59,615 bases of DNA from Marivita sp. XM-24bin2 (GCA_003149565.1 QCWH01000023.1:1-59615); one strand, 5' to 3'. Positions 27,682-34,676 are shown, counted from the first letter of the stretch. Notes: generated by a model not told the origin, from the letters alone. Program-made: numbers and translations.

Positions 27682-28696
27682 GGCAGGCTTCTTTGATCCA
27701 GCCTTCATAGAATTTTCACAACGCACAGCTGACGCGGCGCAACATGTCTTAGATGAGCTAGGTTACTACGCTGAGGAAACTGTAAGAGAGTTTTCTGGCC
27801 TGCTTTGGAATGTCCTACGCTTCATCAGTGGCAGCAGATCAAATGATGCGCCTCATGAAACACAATACGCCCTAAGAAAAGCTCTTTCAGAGTGGGTGCA
27901 ATCAGACGCCCTAGTATCGAGTGCAAGTCTTGATGACCTCAATTTTTATGTCAGTCTTGCTGATCTGTGGAGCTTTATCGAAAAGACCCTAGACCGATTT
28001 GATACTGGTGGATATGGCCCATTGATTGTTCAAATCGGCTCGCCTTCAGTTTACCAGCACCGACCTGTTTTTTGTATTCCACTTTTTCATGAATTAGGAC
28101 ATTTCATTGATTATCATAGAAAAATCACTGAAGTTACGATTCTTCAGAATCTAACGCCAAAACCGACGAGCTTGCCAATGTCCGACGCGGACTGGCAACA
28201 AATGTGCACAAATCACCGGATGGAGCATTTCGCAGACCTATTTGGCGCATGCTATTGCGGAGTGGCAACTAACAAGTCGCTTTATTCAATTGCTCCGACT
28301 GCAGTGACAAGCTTTACCCATCCATCGACTGCTTCCCGAATACAAGTGGTGAACGATTTTCTATCGGGAACCCAAAATCCGGTAGTTGATCTTTTTCAAG
28401 ATGCTCTGGCCAACCTTGGTCTACCAAACCTTGCGGTCCGGTTTTCCGAGCCTGATGTGACGTGCTTTGATGATGTCTTAACATGCAGGCTTAGGGACGA
28501 ATCTGAACTGTATGGATTATTCCTATCTTCATGGAACTATTTGGAAGTCCAGCTTCAAAAAAGAACAGCTCCATGGATAACTGATGATGCTACTACTTAT
28601 ACTATAGAAAAGACTGTGAATGACTTGACTGAAAAATCACTTAGGAACTTTGAGATTTCCGAAAGGTGGAGCGATGTCATTGCTAACAAAAGCTAA
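27626..28696 (+). CDS. Zincin-like metallopeptidase, island cargo
   Basis: A 356-residue soluble protein. It carries a zinc-peptidase helix HELGHFIDYH (H155, E156, H159) and, about 45 residues later, RMEHFADLFGACYCG, where E200 fits the third zinc ligand of gluzincins; a conserved-looking THPSTASR follows at about 231-238. The N-terminal 120 residues are helical and unlike known domains. There is no signal peptide, so it should act in the cytoplasm. The start is TTG at 27626, inside the previous gene; the 3' end overlaps the DCD-fold gene by 23 bases. The protein substrate is unknown. A role in host or phage control is suggested by the island setting only. Confidence 0.75.
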   Translation: MTPDVNLHILVRRFTQLSKAGFFDPAFIEFSQRTADAAQHVLDELGYYAEETVREFSGLLWNVLRFISGSRSNDAPHETQYALRKALSEWVQSDALVSSASLDDLNFYVSLADLWSFIEKTLDRFDTGGYGPLIVQIGSPSVYQHRPVFCIPLFHELGHFIDYHRKITEVTILQNLTPKPTSLPMSDADWQQMCTNHRMEHFADLFGACYCGVATNKSLYSIAPTAVTSFTHPSTASRIQVVNDFLSGTQNPVVDLFQDALANLGLPNLAVRFSEPDVTCFDDVLTCRLRDESELYGLFLSSWNYLEVQLQKRTAPWITDDATTYTIEKTVNDLTEKSLRNFEISERWSDVIANKS

Positions 28697-29291
28697 GCTT
28701 ATTGAAAGAATAAACTCAGGTGATGCAGATCAAATATTTATCGAGCCATTGCTATCAGATGAACAAGTTGGTTCAGTAAGCGTAGACCTGAGGTTGGGTT
28801 GTGATTTCTTGGTTTCGGTTCAAACAAGGATGCCTAGCATCAACTTGCTGGGGGAAGATGACTTCTCAGGACCTGAAATGTTCTTTGAAAGTGCTCGGCG
28901 CGACATAGGTAAGCCCTTCTTAATTCATCCATCCCAAACAGTACTTGCGACCACTTTGGAATACGTTGGACTCCCCCTCAACATCTATGCCGACATTATT
29001 AGCCGTAGCAGCTATCATAGATTAGGGATTAGCATGACTTCTATGTTCCAACCCGGTTTTCGCGGCTGTATCTCTCTAGAAATTTTTAATCATTCGAATG
29101 TTCCAGTTCAGCTAATTACTGGCAGTAGATTAATCCAAGCTCGTTTTTTTGAAACTGCACATGGTGAAGCATATCAGGGGGCTGGACCACGACGAAAGTA
29201 CATTGGGAATGTTCGACCAACCACCTCACGCGCTGCACGGGATAGCGACCTATCAATCTTGCAAAAAATCTCGGACCAAGTCACAGGCTAA
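28674..29291 (+). CDS. Divergent dCTP deaminase/dUTPase-fold protein, island cargo
   Basis: A 205-residue member of the dCTP deaminase-dUTPase superfamily. Seen in order: SVDLRLG (35-42), VLATTLEYVGLPLNI (90-104), the nucleotide-binding RSSYHRLG (R111, R116), PGFRGCISLEIFN with the Glu (E136) that is catalytic in dCTP deaminases, and a closing GSRLIQARF. Between RSSYHRLG and PGF it is three residues shorter than housekeeping Dcd and lacks the usual T-A and the Asp before PG, so its activity may differ. The start at 28674 has AGGTGGAG just upstream, inside the zincin gene. Some dCTP deaminases are known anti-phage proteins that deplete dCTP; that role here is inference. Confidence 0.85.
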   Translation: MSLLTKAKLIERINSGDADQIFIEPLLSDEQVGSVSVDLRLGCDFLVSVQTRMPSINLLGEDDFSGPEMFFESARRDIGKPFLIHPSQTVLATTLEYVGLPLNIYADIISRSSYHRLGISMTSMFQPGFRGCISLEIFNHSNVPVQLITGSRLIQARFFETAHGEAYQGAGPRRKYIGNVRPTTSRAARDSDLSILQKISDQVTG

Positions 29292-29365
29292 AAGGTATTG
29301 CTACTCACCAACCCATATTTCTGCGCGCATCCGTAATCTTGCTATTCAATCTTTCGATTCACTAA

Positions 29366-29569
29366 TGCAAGTGTAATCAGCGTTTGCATGTCTGTTTGCC
29401 TTTAGGGGTCGAGCGCGGACAGATGATTGACGTTGTGATTAAATATCTGGATGCAAACCCAGCTCAACGGCACAACCCAGCAAGAATGCTCACTTGGCTG
29501 GCTTTACTAGAAGCCTTCCCTTGCGACTACATCAAAACTCGAAATACGTCCGGAGCTCGTCTTCGCTGA
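29366..29569 (+). pseudogene. C-terminal remnant of a Rap1a/Tai-type immunity protein
   Basis: The open frame reads VCLPLGVERGQMIDVVIKYL followed by a proline/alanine-rich turn and LLEAFPC, the C-terminal pattern of Rap1a/Tai-family proteins (CxPPGVxxGQ...VxxYL...P...EAFPC). An in-frame stop at 29363-29365 cuts off the expected signal peptide and N-terminal helices, and no other start with a ribosome site is seen. It is therefore a remnant, lying between the cargo operon and convergent genes. Rap1a/Tai proteins neutralise secreted peptidoglycan amidases in some bacteria; most homologues are uncharacterised. Confidence 0.6.
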
Positions 29570-30173
29570 GAAGGTGGCGATATCTCTCGATGAAAAGACG
29601 GTTTGCTTGGTCCTCGCACCACTGAATTTCCCAGCGTTTGCGCTGATACGTCCGTTGCCACATGCCCTTGGGTTTCGGTGCTATCCAGTATGCGCTTCCC
29701 GGTTCGCCGCCCAACGCTATGCGCAGTTTGTTTGCACGACGCAACATGCGGTTATAGCGGGGTTCTGACTGGCTTGTGTAGGCGACATTATAGCAATGAC
29801 GGCAGAGGAAGTAGCGCCCGCCCGAGAACAGTTTGCCAACGCGGCGTCCACAGGCGCGACCGTTCACGACACCGGGGCAAATAAAATATGGCCTTTTATT
29901 CCCGTAGTGGCAGGGCGTGTAGGTGAGCCGGGTCGGTTGTTCGATGTCTTCCCATTCGCCGCCATAGAGACGGACGCGGTATTTCAGGACAAAGCGCCCT
30001 TCCTCAGCGCGGTAGCCAATGCGTGCGATTTCCTCGCCATCGCGGGACCATACCCAGTTGCCCATTCTGCCGGGTTCTAGACACCCTTCGCGGTGAAGCC
30101 GGTTCACGTCCAGTGAGCGGCAATCCTCGGCCTTCTGTTTGTAACCGTATCGTCCTGAGCCGTATCCGCCCAT
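29532..30173 (-). CDS. Hypothetical protein with zinc-ribbon-like cysteines
   Basis: A 213-residue protein opening with MGGYGSGRYGYKQKAEDCRS, a hallmark of an uncharacterised family I associate with proteobacterial mobile elements. Cysteines in PYFICPGVVNGRACGRRVGK and YFLCRHCYNVAY have zinc-ribbon spacing. The C-terminal third is very basic and aromatic (KGMWQRTYQRKRWEIQWCED), which suggests nucleic-acid binding. The function is unknown. No signal peptide is seen. Its end overlaps the Rap1a-like remnant on the other strand. Confidence 0.75.
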   Translation of the reverse strand: MGGYGSGRYGYKQKAEDCRSLDVNRLHREGCLEPGRMGNWVWSRDGEEIARIGYRAEEGRFVLKYRVRLYGGEWEDIEQPTRLTYTPCHYGNKRPYFICPGVVNGRACGRRVGKLFSGGRYFLCRHCYNVAYTSQSEPRYNRMLRRANKLRIALGGEPGSAYWIAPKPKGMWQRTYQRKRWEIQWCEDQANRLFIERYRHLLSEDELRTYFEF

Positions 30174-30229
30174 TTTTCCGCTCCTTCCGATGTGATTTTT
30201 CCGATGGCCAGACCTGTGGCTTGGTCGAC

Positions 30230-30682
30230 CTAGTCCAAAATTGGGGACATAAGGCTACACGCCGCACGGTATATTCCCACCTTGGGAATTGCGGTGCCGA
30301 TTTTGTGCGATGTCCAAACCACTTCATTATTGCTGAAATTGAACGTGTAAATGTCAACATACGTGCCCCGAAAAGCACCGATGGTCAGCATGTCCTTGGT
30401 TTGCCCCACTGGGAACACCGTTGCTCCATCCTGTCGATATCCGTATTCACCAACTGTGTCCCCGAATTGAACGTCCCACTCCTCACCCAGTCAGACCAAT
30501 AGTATCTTACCATTCGAAATCCCGTCATCGGCCCACTCTGGTCCGCTTGGGTTCATGATTGGGTCGTGAAAGAAGTAACCTTGGCCTTCAGAAGCGCCGC
30601 AACGCGCAATCACGCCATCTTGGGCGGCGACTGCACTAGGAATGAGTATCGTAGCTAACCACGACGCCAAAAATCTCTTCAT
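30230..30682 (-). pseudogene. Secreted hypothetical protein with an in-frame TGA
   Basis: The gene begins with a clear Sec signal peptide (MKRFLASWLATILIPSAVAA) and continues as a small beta-rich protein (VIARCGASEGQGYFF). At 30491-30493 an in-frame TGA interrupts it, after GKILLV; the same frame then continues without shift for 87 codons (LGEEWDVQFGDTVGEYGYRQ and further) to a natural end near 30230. A change of one TGG codon to TGA explains the break. The intact family is a small secreted protein of unknown function found in Rhodobacteraceae; I recognise the general pattern only. No selenocysteine insertion element is evident. Confidence 0.7.
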
Positions 30683-30715
30683 GAGCATAGCTTCATGTCC
30701 TTTCTGTCGCTTCAA

Positions 30716-31041
30716 TATTTTACGAAATCATTAGCGTACTTTAACCTTTATCGGGCAATTCATTGAATAATCTAAGTGCCTTCTCGCAGCGCCTTTATGT
30801 GAATTGAGGATGTGTGCGAGTTGCGATTGGTCGGGTTGGAGTGCTGTTTCGCCCAGAAATGGGGATACCCCCTTTTTTCGGATGAGATATTGCAAACGCA
30901 GGGGTCGAACAGGTTGCCGCATGAACGCTATAATGAATGACCTACCCCCTCTTGTGCGCTGATGTATTTCGACCTGCCTATGGCTAGATGTATAAATGTC
31001 CTGTTTTGTGTGACGCCTATCCCGCGAAATCGGCCTTCGGC
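30716..31041. other. Island intergenic region
   Basis: About 325 bp without a convincing gene. A 63-codon open frame on the minus strand (30731-30922) has no recognisable pattern. A terminator-like element (30861-30878) lies inside. The right end leads into the palindrome cluster, with a half-site TGTGTGACGCC at about 31007-31017. Confidence 0.4.
30861..30878 (+). terminator. Terminator-like hairpin with T-run
   Basis: GGGG-ATA-CCCC followed by C and six T, read on the + strand. The loop of three and the T-run fit intrinsic termination. No + strand gene lies close upstream, so its target is unclear. Confidence 0.4.
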
Positions 31042-31133
31042 GTCACAGTATTTGTGACGGTTCTTCACTTCACCACCCTGAGATTGCCCTTGGTGTCACA
31101 GTCATTGTGACGGGGTGGCACAGGATTTGTGCG
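31042..31133. promoter_or_regulatory. Cluster of three phased palindromes
   Basis: GTCACA-N5-TGTGAC occurs perfectly at 31042-31058 and 31095-31111, and a degenerate copy GGCACA-N5-TGTGCG at 31117-31133. Centres are 53 and 22 bp apart, close to five and two helical turns, so the sites lie on one face of the DNA. Two of the three are inside the 3' end of the gene at 31065-31526. They look like a dimeric-protein binding array: iterons, an excision or replication site, or an operator. Confidence 0.6.
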
Positions 31134-31526
31134 GGGCTTCTGAATTTGCCGCCAAGATGCGAACGCTTTGGAGGGTGCTTTCATGTCGTCGCTGGGTAGT
31201 TCGGTAAGGAGCCAATGGGATGTTTTGCCAATACCGGACGGGCCAAGGCAGTGGCCTTGCACCATGACAATGAAACCCCTCGCCTCGAGTTCCTTGAACC
31301 ATGGGCCAACCGTGTTGCGGTGCACGTTTAGCGCTTTTGCTGCGTCCCGGTGGCTAAGGATGATGCGCCCATTGTTCGATCCGGTGTAGCGGCGCTTCAA
31401 TTCGATGTAGAGCGCTCTCGGTCCGGGGGGCAGGGTCGCCCATGCCTCGGTCTTTTGAAGCCACTCAGGAAGCTGGACGAAACGTCCAGCCCCCTTCTTT
31501 TGATGTTTGTAGGGCTTGCGGGCCAT
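31065..31526 (-). CDS. Helix-turn-helix protein of the island
   Basis: A 153-residue basic protein starting at 31526 (MARKPYKHQKKGAGRFVQLP). The middle contains a winged-helix-like DNA-binding segment, with ILSHRDAAKALNVHRNTVGP as the helix-turn-helix, followed by WFKELEARGFIVMVQGH as wing and dimer region. This layout resembles replication-initiation or accessory proteins of small mobile elements, although no initiator motif is certain. Its start shares one base with the stop of the 55-codon gene upstream (TAATG). The palindrome cluster lies at its 3' end and could be its binding site. Confidence 0.7.
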   Translation of the reverse strand: MARKPYKHQKKGAGRFVQLPEWLQKTEAWATLPPGPRALYIELKRRYTGSNNGRIILSHRDAAKALNVHRNTVGPWFKELEARGFIVMVQGHCLGPSGIGKTSHWLLTELPSDDMKAPSKAFASWRQIQKPRTNPVPPRHNDCDTKGNLRVVK

Positions 31527-31693
31527 TACCGCCCTTCTCGCGTTTTGAGAGCCATGTAGACGCGCATAGCGACGATTTGGCTGGGACAGCCACCCAACGA
31601 CACCCAAGCGGCATCTAGGGCCGTTCCTGCACTCTTGCGAACGAAGACATGCCAAGTCTTGCCCTTTGCTGCGATTTTAAAACGGTCAGCCAC
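31526..31693 (-). CDS. 55-residue island protein
   Basis: A small gene with a GTG start (VADRFKIAAKGKTWHVFVRK at the N-terminus). Its start overlaps the previous stop by eight bases and its stop shares one base with the next ATG, so the frame is held on both sides by coupled translation. The protein is basic with a beta-rich first half and a helical second half (SQIVAMRVYMALKTREGR). The function is unknown. No other protein pattern in this stretch competes with it. Confidence 0.6.
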   Translation of the reverse strand: MADRFKIAAKGKTWHVFVRKSAGTALDAAWVSLGGCPSQIVAMRVYMALKTREGR

Positions 31694-31790
31694 GGCTGGC
31701 ACCTCCGAAAAAGAGGTCAGCCACCATCCGCGCCTGTTGTGCGGTCATGCCGTAGCGCCGTTGAAGGCGAAGGACACGCAACCGGGTCAA
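31686..31790 (-). CDS. 34-residue island micro-protein
   Basis: A very small gene with a TTG start at 31790 that overlaps the previous stop (TTGA) by two bases. The peptide, ending LQRRYGMTAQQARMVADLFF with a short GASRG tail, is an amphipathic helical hairpin resembling the DNA-recognition half of a winged helix. It sits between two other coupled genes. The short length makes it provisional; a later ATG at 31748 would give only 20 residues. Confidence 0.5.
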   Translation of the reverse strand: MTRLRVLRLQRRYGMTAQQARMVADLFFGGASRG

Positions 31791-32074
31791 GCCGCGCCCT
31801 CCTCTTTGCAAAGCGATTTTGCAGATTTGGGGAAGCGCAGCTTTGTGCGGTCTGCATCCGGTGACAGTCTGTAAAGGGCGATGCGACCGGGGCTGGTGTA
31901 TTCGGTGCAGATCGGCCAGCCAAACTCGGCTTTCAGCCGGTGGACAATCGCGCCCAACCGCCAGCCGTGGACCTCTCTTATTTCGGTCTGGTGCGATATC
32001 GTGCGCCCGTCCAAGAGCGCCTTGCACGTCCAGTAGACACTGGTGGGTTTCGAGTAGAAGTGTGCCTGCGGCAT
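31787..32074 (-). CDS. Winged-helix domain island protein
   Basis: A 95-residue protein from the ATG at 32074, which has AAAGGA seven bases upstream. The pattern CKALLDGRTISHQTEIREVH, then WRLGAIVHRLKAEFGWPI, is that of small winged-helix proteins common in alphaproteobacterial prophages and islands. It probably binds DNA, with unknown target. It begins a run of four overlapping genes (32074 down to 31065). A small hairpin TCAATC-N5-GATTGA in its leader (32077-32093) places the ribosome site in and beside the loop. Confidence 0.7.
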   Translation of the reverse strand: MPQAHFYSKPTSVYWTCKALLDGRTISHQTEIREVHGWRLGAIVHRLKAEFGWPICTEYTSPGRIALYRLSPDADRTKLRFPKSAKSLCKEEGAA

Positions 32075-32102
32075 GTTCAATCCTTTCGATTGAAAAAGCG
32101 CA

Positions 32103-32185
32103 GCGCTGGGCGTAGGTATGGGGAGTATCCAGCAAGATATATTCCCGTCCCGACAGCCCAGCGCAGATGCGCCGGGTGGGACGGG
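32103..32185 (-). promoter_or_regulatory. Structured leader with interleaved inverted repeats
   Basis: Between alpA and the winged-helix gene, two inverted repeats interleave: GCGCTGGGC (32103-32111) with GCCCAGCGC (32156-32164), and CCCGTCCC (32144-32151) with GGGACGGG (32178-32185). The order left A, left B, right A, right B is that of an H-type pseudoknot or of two competing hairpins. It could control translation or termination of the downstream small-gene operon, or be a DNA site. Confidence 0.5.
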
Positions 32186-32187
32186 TC

Positions 32188-32358
32188 TTAGCCCGCAAGA
32201 GATGCAATCGCTGCATCTACATCGGCCTCATTCCAATACAAGCGAGACCCGATTTTAGTGGGTTTGGGCAAGCGGCATTGCTCGACGTCACGGTAGATTG
32301 TGGTGCGGCCACGACCGCCAAGCTTCTCCTGAAGTTCGCGGAATGAAAGGTAACGCAT
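32188..32358 (-). CDS. AlpA family regulator/excisionase
   Basis: A 56-residue helix-turn-helix protein of the AlpA (phage-type MerR-like) family. The pattern is LSFRELQEKLGGRGRTTIYR, then RLPKPTKIGSRLYWNEADVD, the standard AlpA sequence with its wing. AlpA of Escherichia coli raises expression of the integrase of a P4-like prophage and so promotes excision. Here a 14-bp sequence 21 bases upstream of its start is repeated upstream of the integrase, supporting the same control circuit. Confidence 0.88.
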   Translation of the reverse strand: MRYLSFRELQEKLGGRGRTTIYRDVEQCRLPKPTKIGSRLYWNEADVDAAIASLAG

Positions 32359-32378
32359 ATTTGTTGCTCCACTGAGTT

Positions 32379-32392
32379 TCGTGGAACACCGT
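32379..32392. promoter_or_regulatory. 14-bp site upstream of alpA, shared with int
   Basis: TCGTGGAACACCGT, 21 bases before the alpA start codon; identical to 34567-34580, 39 bases upstream of the integrase start. A common operator for AlpA or another island regulator is the simplest reading. Confidence 0.55.
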
Positions 32393-32434
32393 TATCGCGA
32401 ACGAGCTATCGTTTGGATTGCCAGAAAACAGATA

Positions 32435-33340
32435 TTATTTTGCCACTTTGTATGGATCGGGTATCTCGATAAACAAAGAGTCACCCTCTACCCCGAAATA
32501 TTCACCGACCTCAGGGTCAAGGATATCTTGTCCCATCTCCCAAGCAGACATTTCGATATCATCCATTTCAATATTCAGACCGAGTGCGTCTAAAGTTGAT
32601 GGGTCAGCCTCGCTGAACCACCTTAGCATCCTCTTGCGCCCGTCTTCGTCTTGCTCGACCATTTTCGTGATGTCCTTGAACGACTTTCGGATGGTCCTTG
32701 GTTCGGCTTGAGCAAATGTGCCTCTTAATATTTTTGATGCAGTCTCATAAGCTTGAGATAGTGATAGCACTGACTTACCTGCTGACGCCTCAAAATCTCT
32801 AAGCTCGACCGAGCAATCCTTATCGTATATCTTTGCCCACCAATTTCTTGGAAATTGATGACTTGGAAGTCGTGCATAATCTCGAAACTTGGATATCTCT
32901 TCGGCCAATTTTCGATCCATAGGCTTCGAGTTTTGCCTAAAGATTGAAGCCACCAAACGTTCGCCTGATAGCCCGATAGATATCTCTCTAATCCTATGGA
33001 CAGTTCGATAATGTACCTGTTGCCGAAGTTCTTTCTGTGCATGACCCAGAAGCGAGTTTGATCTGCCTCGGGTACCAGAAAAACCTCCGGTCAAGCTACT
33101 TACGACACACTCCCGCACGGCATGGCTAAGCCAGAGAGGCAAGGGTAAGCTACCTCGTTCGCAATGAAGTAGTGCATCGTGAACTGCCAATTGATCGCCT
33201 TCAATATATCGAAACTCACAATCAAGCACCTTAGACTGCATCTCACGATGAAAGTGAGGGCGCTTGACGCTTACCGAAACAAGATAATCAGAGAGGTCTT
33301 CCAAATATGACTGGTCAATCCAACCTCTGGTCATAGGCAT
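32435..33340 (-). CDS. Hypothetical protein next to the integrase
   Basis: About 301 residues from the Met at 33340 (315 from one at 33382). It is soluble, charged and helical; recognisable blocks are LPLPLWLSHAVRECVVSSLT and a strongly acidic C-terminal tail (MDDIEMSAWEMGQDILDPEV). No known domain is recognised. Its start overlaps the end of the integrase gene by about ten bases, so it is translated from the same message and may help recombination or island maintenance. This is inference from position. Confidence 0.7.
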   Translation of the reverse strand: MPMTRGWIDQSYLEDLSDYLVSVSVKRPHFHREMQSKVLDCEFRYIEGDQLAVHDALLHCERGSLPLPLWLSHAVRECVVSSLTGGFSGTRGRSNSLLGHAQKELRQQVHYRTVHRIREISIGLSGERLVASIFRQNSKPMDRKLAEEISKFRDYARLPSHQFPRNWWAKIYDKDCSVELRDFEASAGKSVLSLSQAYETASKILRGTFAQAEPRTIRKSFKDITKMVEQDEDGRKRMLRWFSEADPSTLDALGLNIEMDDIEMSAWEMGQDILDPEVGEYFGVEGDSLFIEIPDPYKVAK

Positions 33341-34527
33341 ACCACCTTCTGTGCATGGGTAGACATTAATACTTGCCCCCACCTCTCCATTAACGACCGC
33401 CTTTGCTGCAAAAAATCCGTTCTGCGATATGCCCGCTCAACCTTGTTGCCCGCGACATGACCAAGACAGGTCTCCGCAACCTCATGCGGCGTTTGGGTAG
33501 CCTCTGCGGTCCAGTCGCGGAATGACGACCGAAACCCGTGGGGCCGCTCTGTCATACCGCGACGGTCCATGTATTTGGACATCGTGGCGTCGGAGATAAC
33601 GCCGCGCTTCACGCCGGGGAAAAGAAATCCGTCCCGCGCGAAAGGTTTGGCTTGTTCGATCACAGCCAGCGCCTCGGTGGACAGCGGCACCCGAAAATCG
33701 CTGGTGGCGTCCCTGCGGCCTTTCATGGCCTCTGCCGGTATGGTCCAGATGTCCCCTTCGATCTGGTCCAGATGCAGGAAGCGCAACGGCGCAGACCGCA
33801 CGGCGGTCAGGATAAGCAAACGCAAGGCGAGTTCTGTAACGGTGCCTTCCTTCAATGATTGGTAGAAGGCTGGCACGTCCTGCCAGTGCAGCGCCGGGGT
33901 GTTCTGTGTCTGGTGGCGTTGCTTTCCCAAAAGCGCCTTGGCCTTCTCGGTGGCTTGCAAATCCACCTCCAAGCCCAGCGCAGCGGCGTGACGCATGCAG
34001 ATCGCCAGCCGGTTCATCGCCTTGCGGGCGGTCTCTGCTTTTTCATGCCAGATCGGGGCCAGAGTGTCGCGGATGTCGCGCTGGTCAATCTCGGAGACTG
34101 GCACTTTCCCAAGCTTGGGCAGGACATGTATCTCAAGAGGTGAGAACCAACGTCCTGCGGTTCCATCGCCTTTCAACTCTGCTTTTCGGCTCTCGAAGGC
34201 ATCCAACGCGATGTCTTGCAGAAGATGCATATTTCGCTCTGCATCACGGGCTAGCTTGTCGCGCAGCTTGATCGGGTCTTTGCCCTCTCGCACAACAGCC
34301 CGCCATTTTTCAGCTTCCAGTCGGGCCTCTTTCAGCGATACCGCAGGATAAGCCCCCAAGCCCATTTCACGCCGCCGCCCATGTACCACGACGCGCAAAA
34401 ACCACTTGGCGTTTCCGTCCTTCGATTTAGCGAACCAAAGCCCGCCCCCATCCGACAGCTTGCCCGGTTCTGCCGATTTCAAGCTTTGAGCTGAAAGCTT
34501 GTTCAATGCTCTTTTCAACTGGTCCAC
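33331..34527 (-). CDS. P4-type tyrosine integrase of the tRNA-Leu island
   Basis: A complete 398-residue tyrosine recombinase, typical length. It has the N-terminal DUF4102 domain (about 8-90; WFLRVVVHGRRREMGLGAYP), the SAM-like core-binding domain (about 105-205) and the catalytic domain with R244 (TAVRSAPLR), H330 and R333 (RPHGFRSSF), H357 (CLGHVAG) and nucleophile Y367 (ERAYRRTD). It starts with GTG at 34527. It should integrate and excise the island at the 16-bp tRNA repeat, 134 bases to its right. It is a close relative of the broken integrase at 316-1517. Confidence 0.95.
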   Translation of the reverse strand: MDQLKRALNKLSAQSLKSAEPGKLSDGGGLWFAKSKDGNAKWFLRVVVHGRRREMGLGAYPAVSLKEARLEAEKWRAVVREGKDPIKLRDKLARDAERNMHLLQDIALDAFESRKAELKGDGTAGRWFSPLEIHVLPKLGKVPVSEIDQRDIRDTLAPIWHEKAETARKAMNRLAICMRHAAALGLEVDLQATEKAKALLGKQRHQTQNTPALHWQDVPAFYQSLKEGTVTELALRLLILTAVRSAPLRFLHLDQIEGDIWTIPAEAMKGRRDATSDFRVPLSTEALAVIEQAKPFARDGFLFPGVKRGVISDATMSKYMDRRGMTERPHGFRSSFRDWTAEATQTPHEVAETCLGHVAGNKVERAYRRTDFLQQRRSLMERWGQVLMSTHAQKVVCL

Positions 34528-34566
34528 CTTCTAGTCCACCCGCAACATATAGTATGTGCTGGGGCG

Positions 34567-34580
34567 TCGTGGAACACCGT
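34567..34580. promoter_or_regulatory. 14-bp site upstream of int, shared with alpA
   Basis: TCGTGGAACACCGT, identical to 32379-32392. It lies 39 bases upstream of the integrase start codon, where an activator or repressor of int would bind. Confidence 0.55.
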
Positions 34581-34660
34581 GATGCAACGAAAGTCCTAAA
34601 AACATGGAAAATGTGTTCTGCGCGGTATCCCGCGACACACCTAGATACAGTATTTCAATG

Positions 34661-34676
34661 CCTCTCCTGGGCACCA
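34661..34676. repeat. Island attachment site, right copy
   Basis: CCTCTCCTGGGCACCA, a detached copy of the last 16 bases of tRNA-Leu(CAG). The rest of a tRNA is absent here, so this is the displaced end left by integration. Confidence 0.9.

Noticed and set aside
30491-30493. In-frame TGA as a possible selenocysteine codon
   Set aside because: No selenoprotein-like motif and no convincing SECIS-type hairpin after it; a point mutation of TGG is simpler.
31686-32216. A 176-codon frame covering the winged-helix gene and the micro-gene
   Set aside because: Only its last 34 codons look protein-like; the rest is a shadow of the 95-residue winged-helix gene in another frame.
26971-34660. CRISPR array or complete phage
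   Set aside because: No regularly spaced repeats; no capsid, tail, terminase or primase genes.
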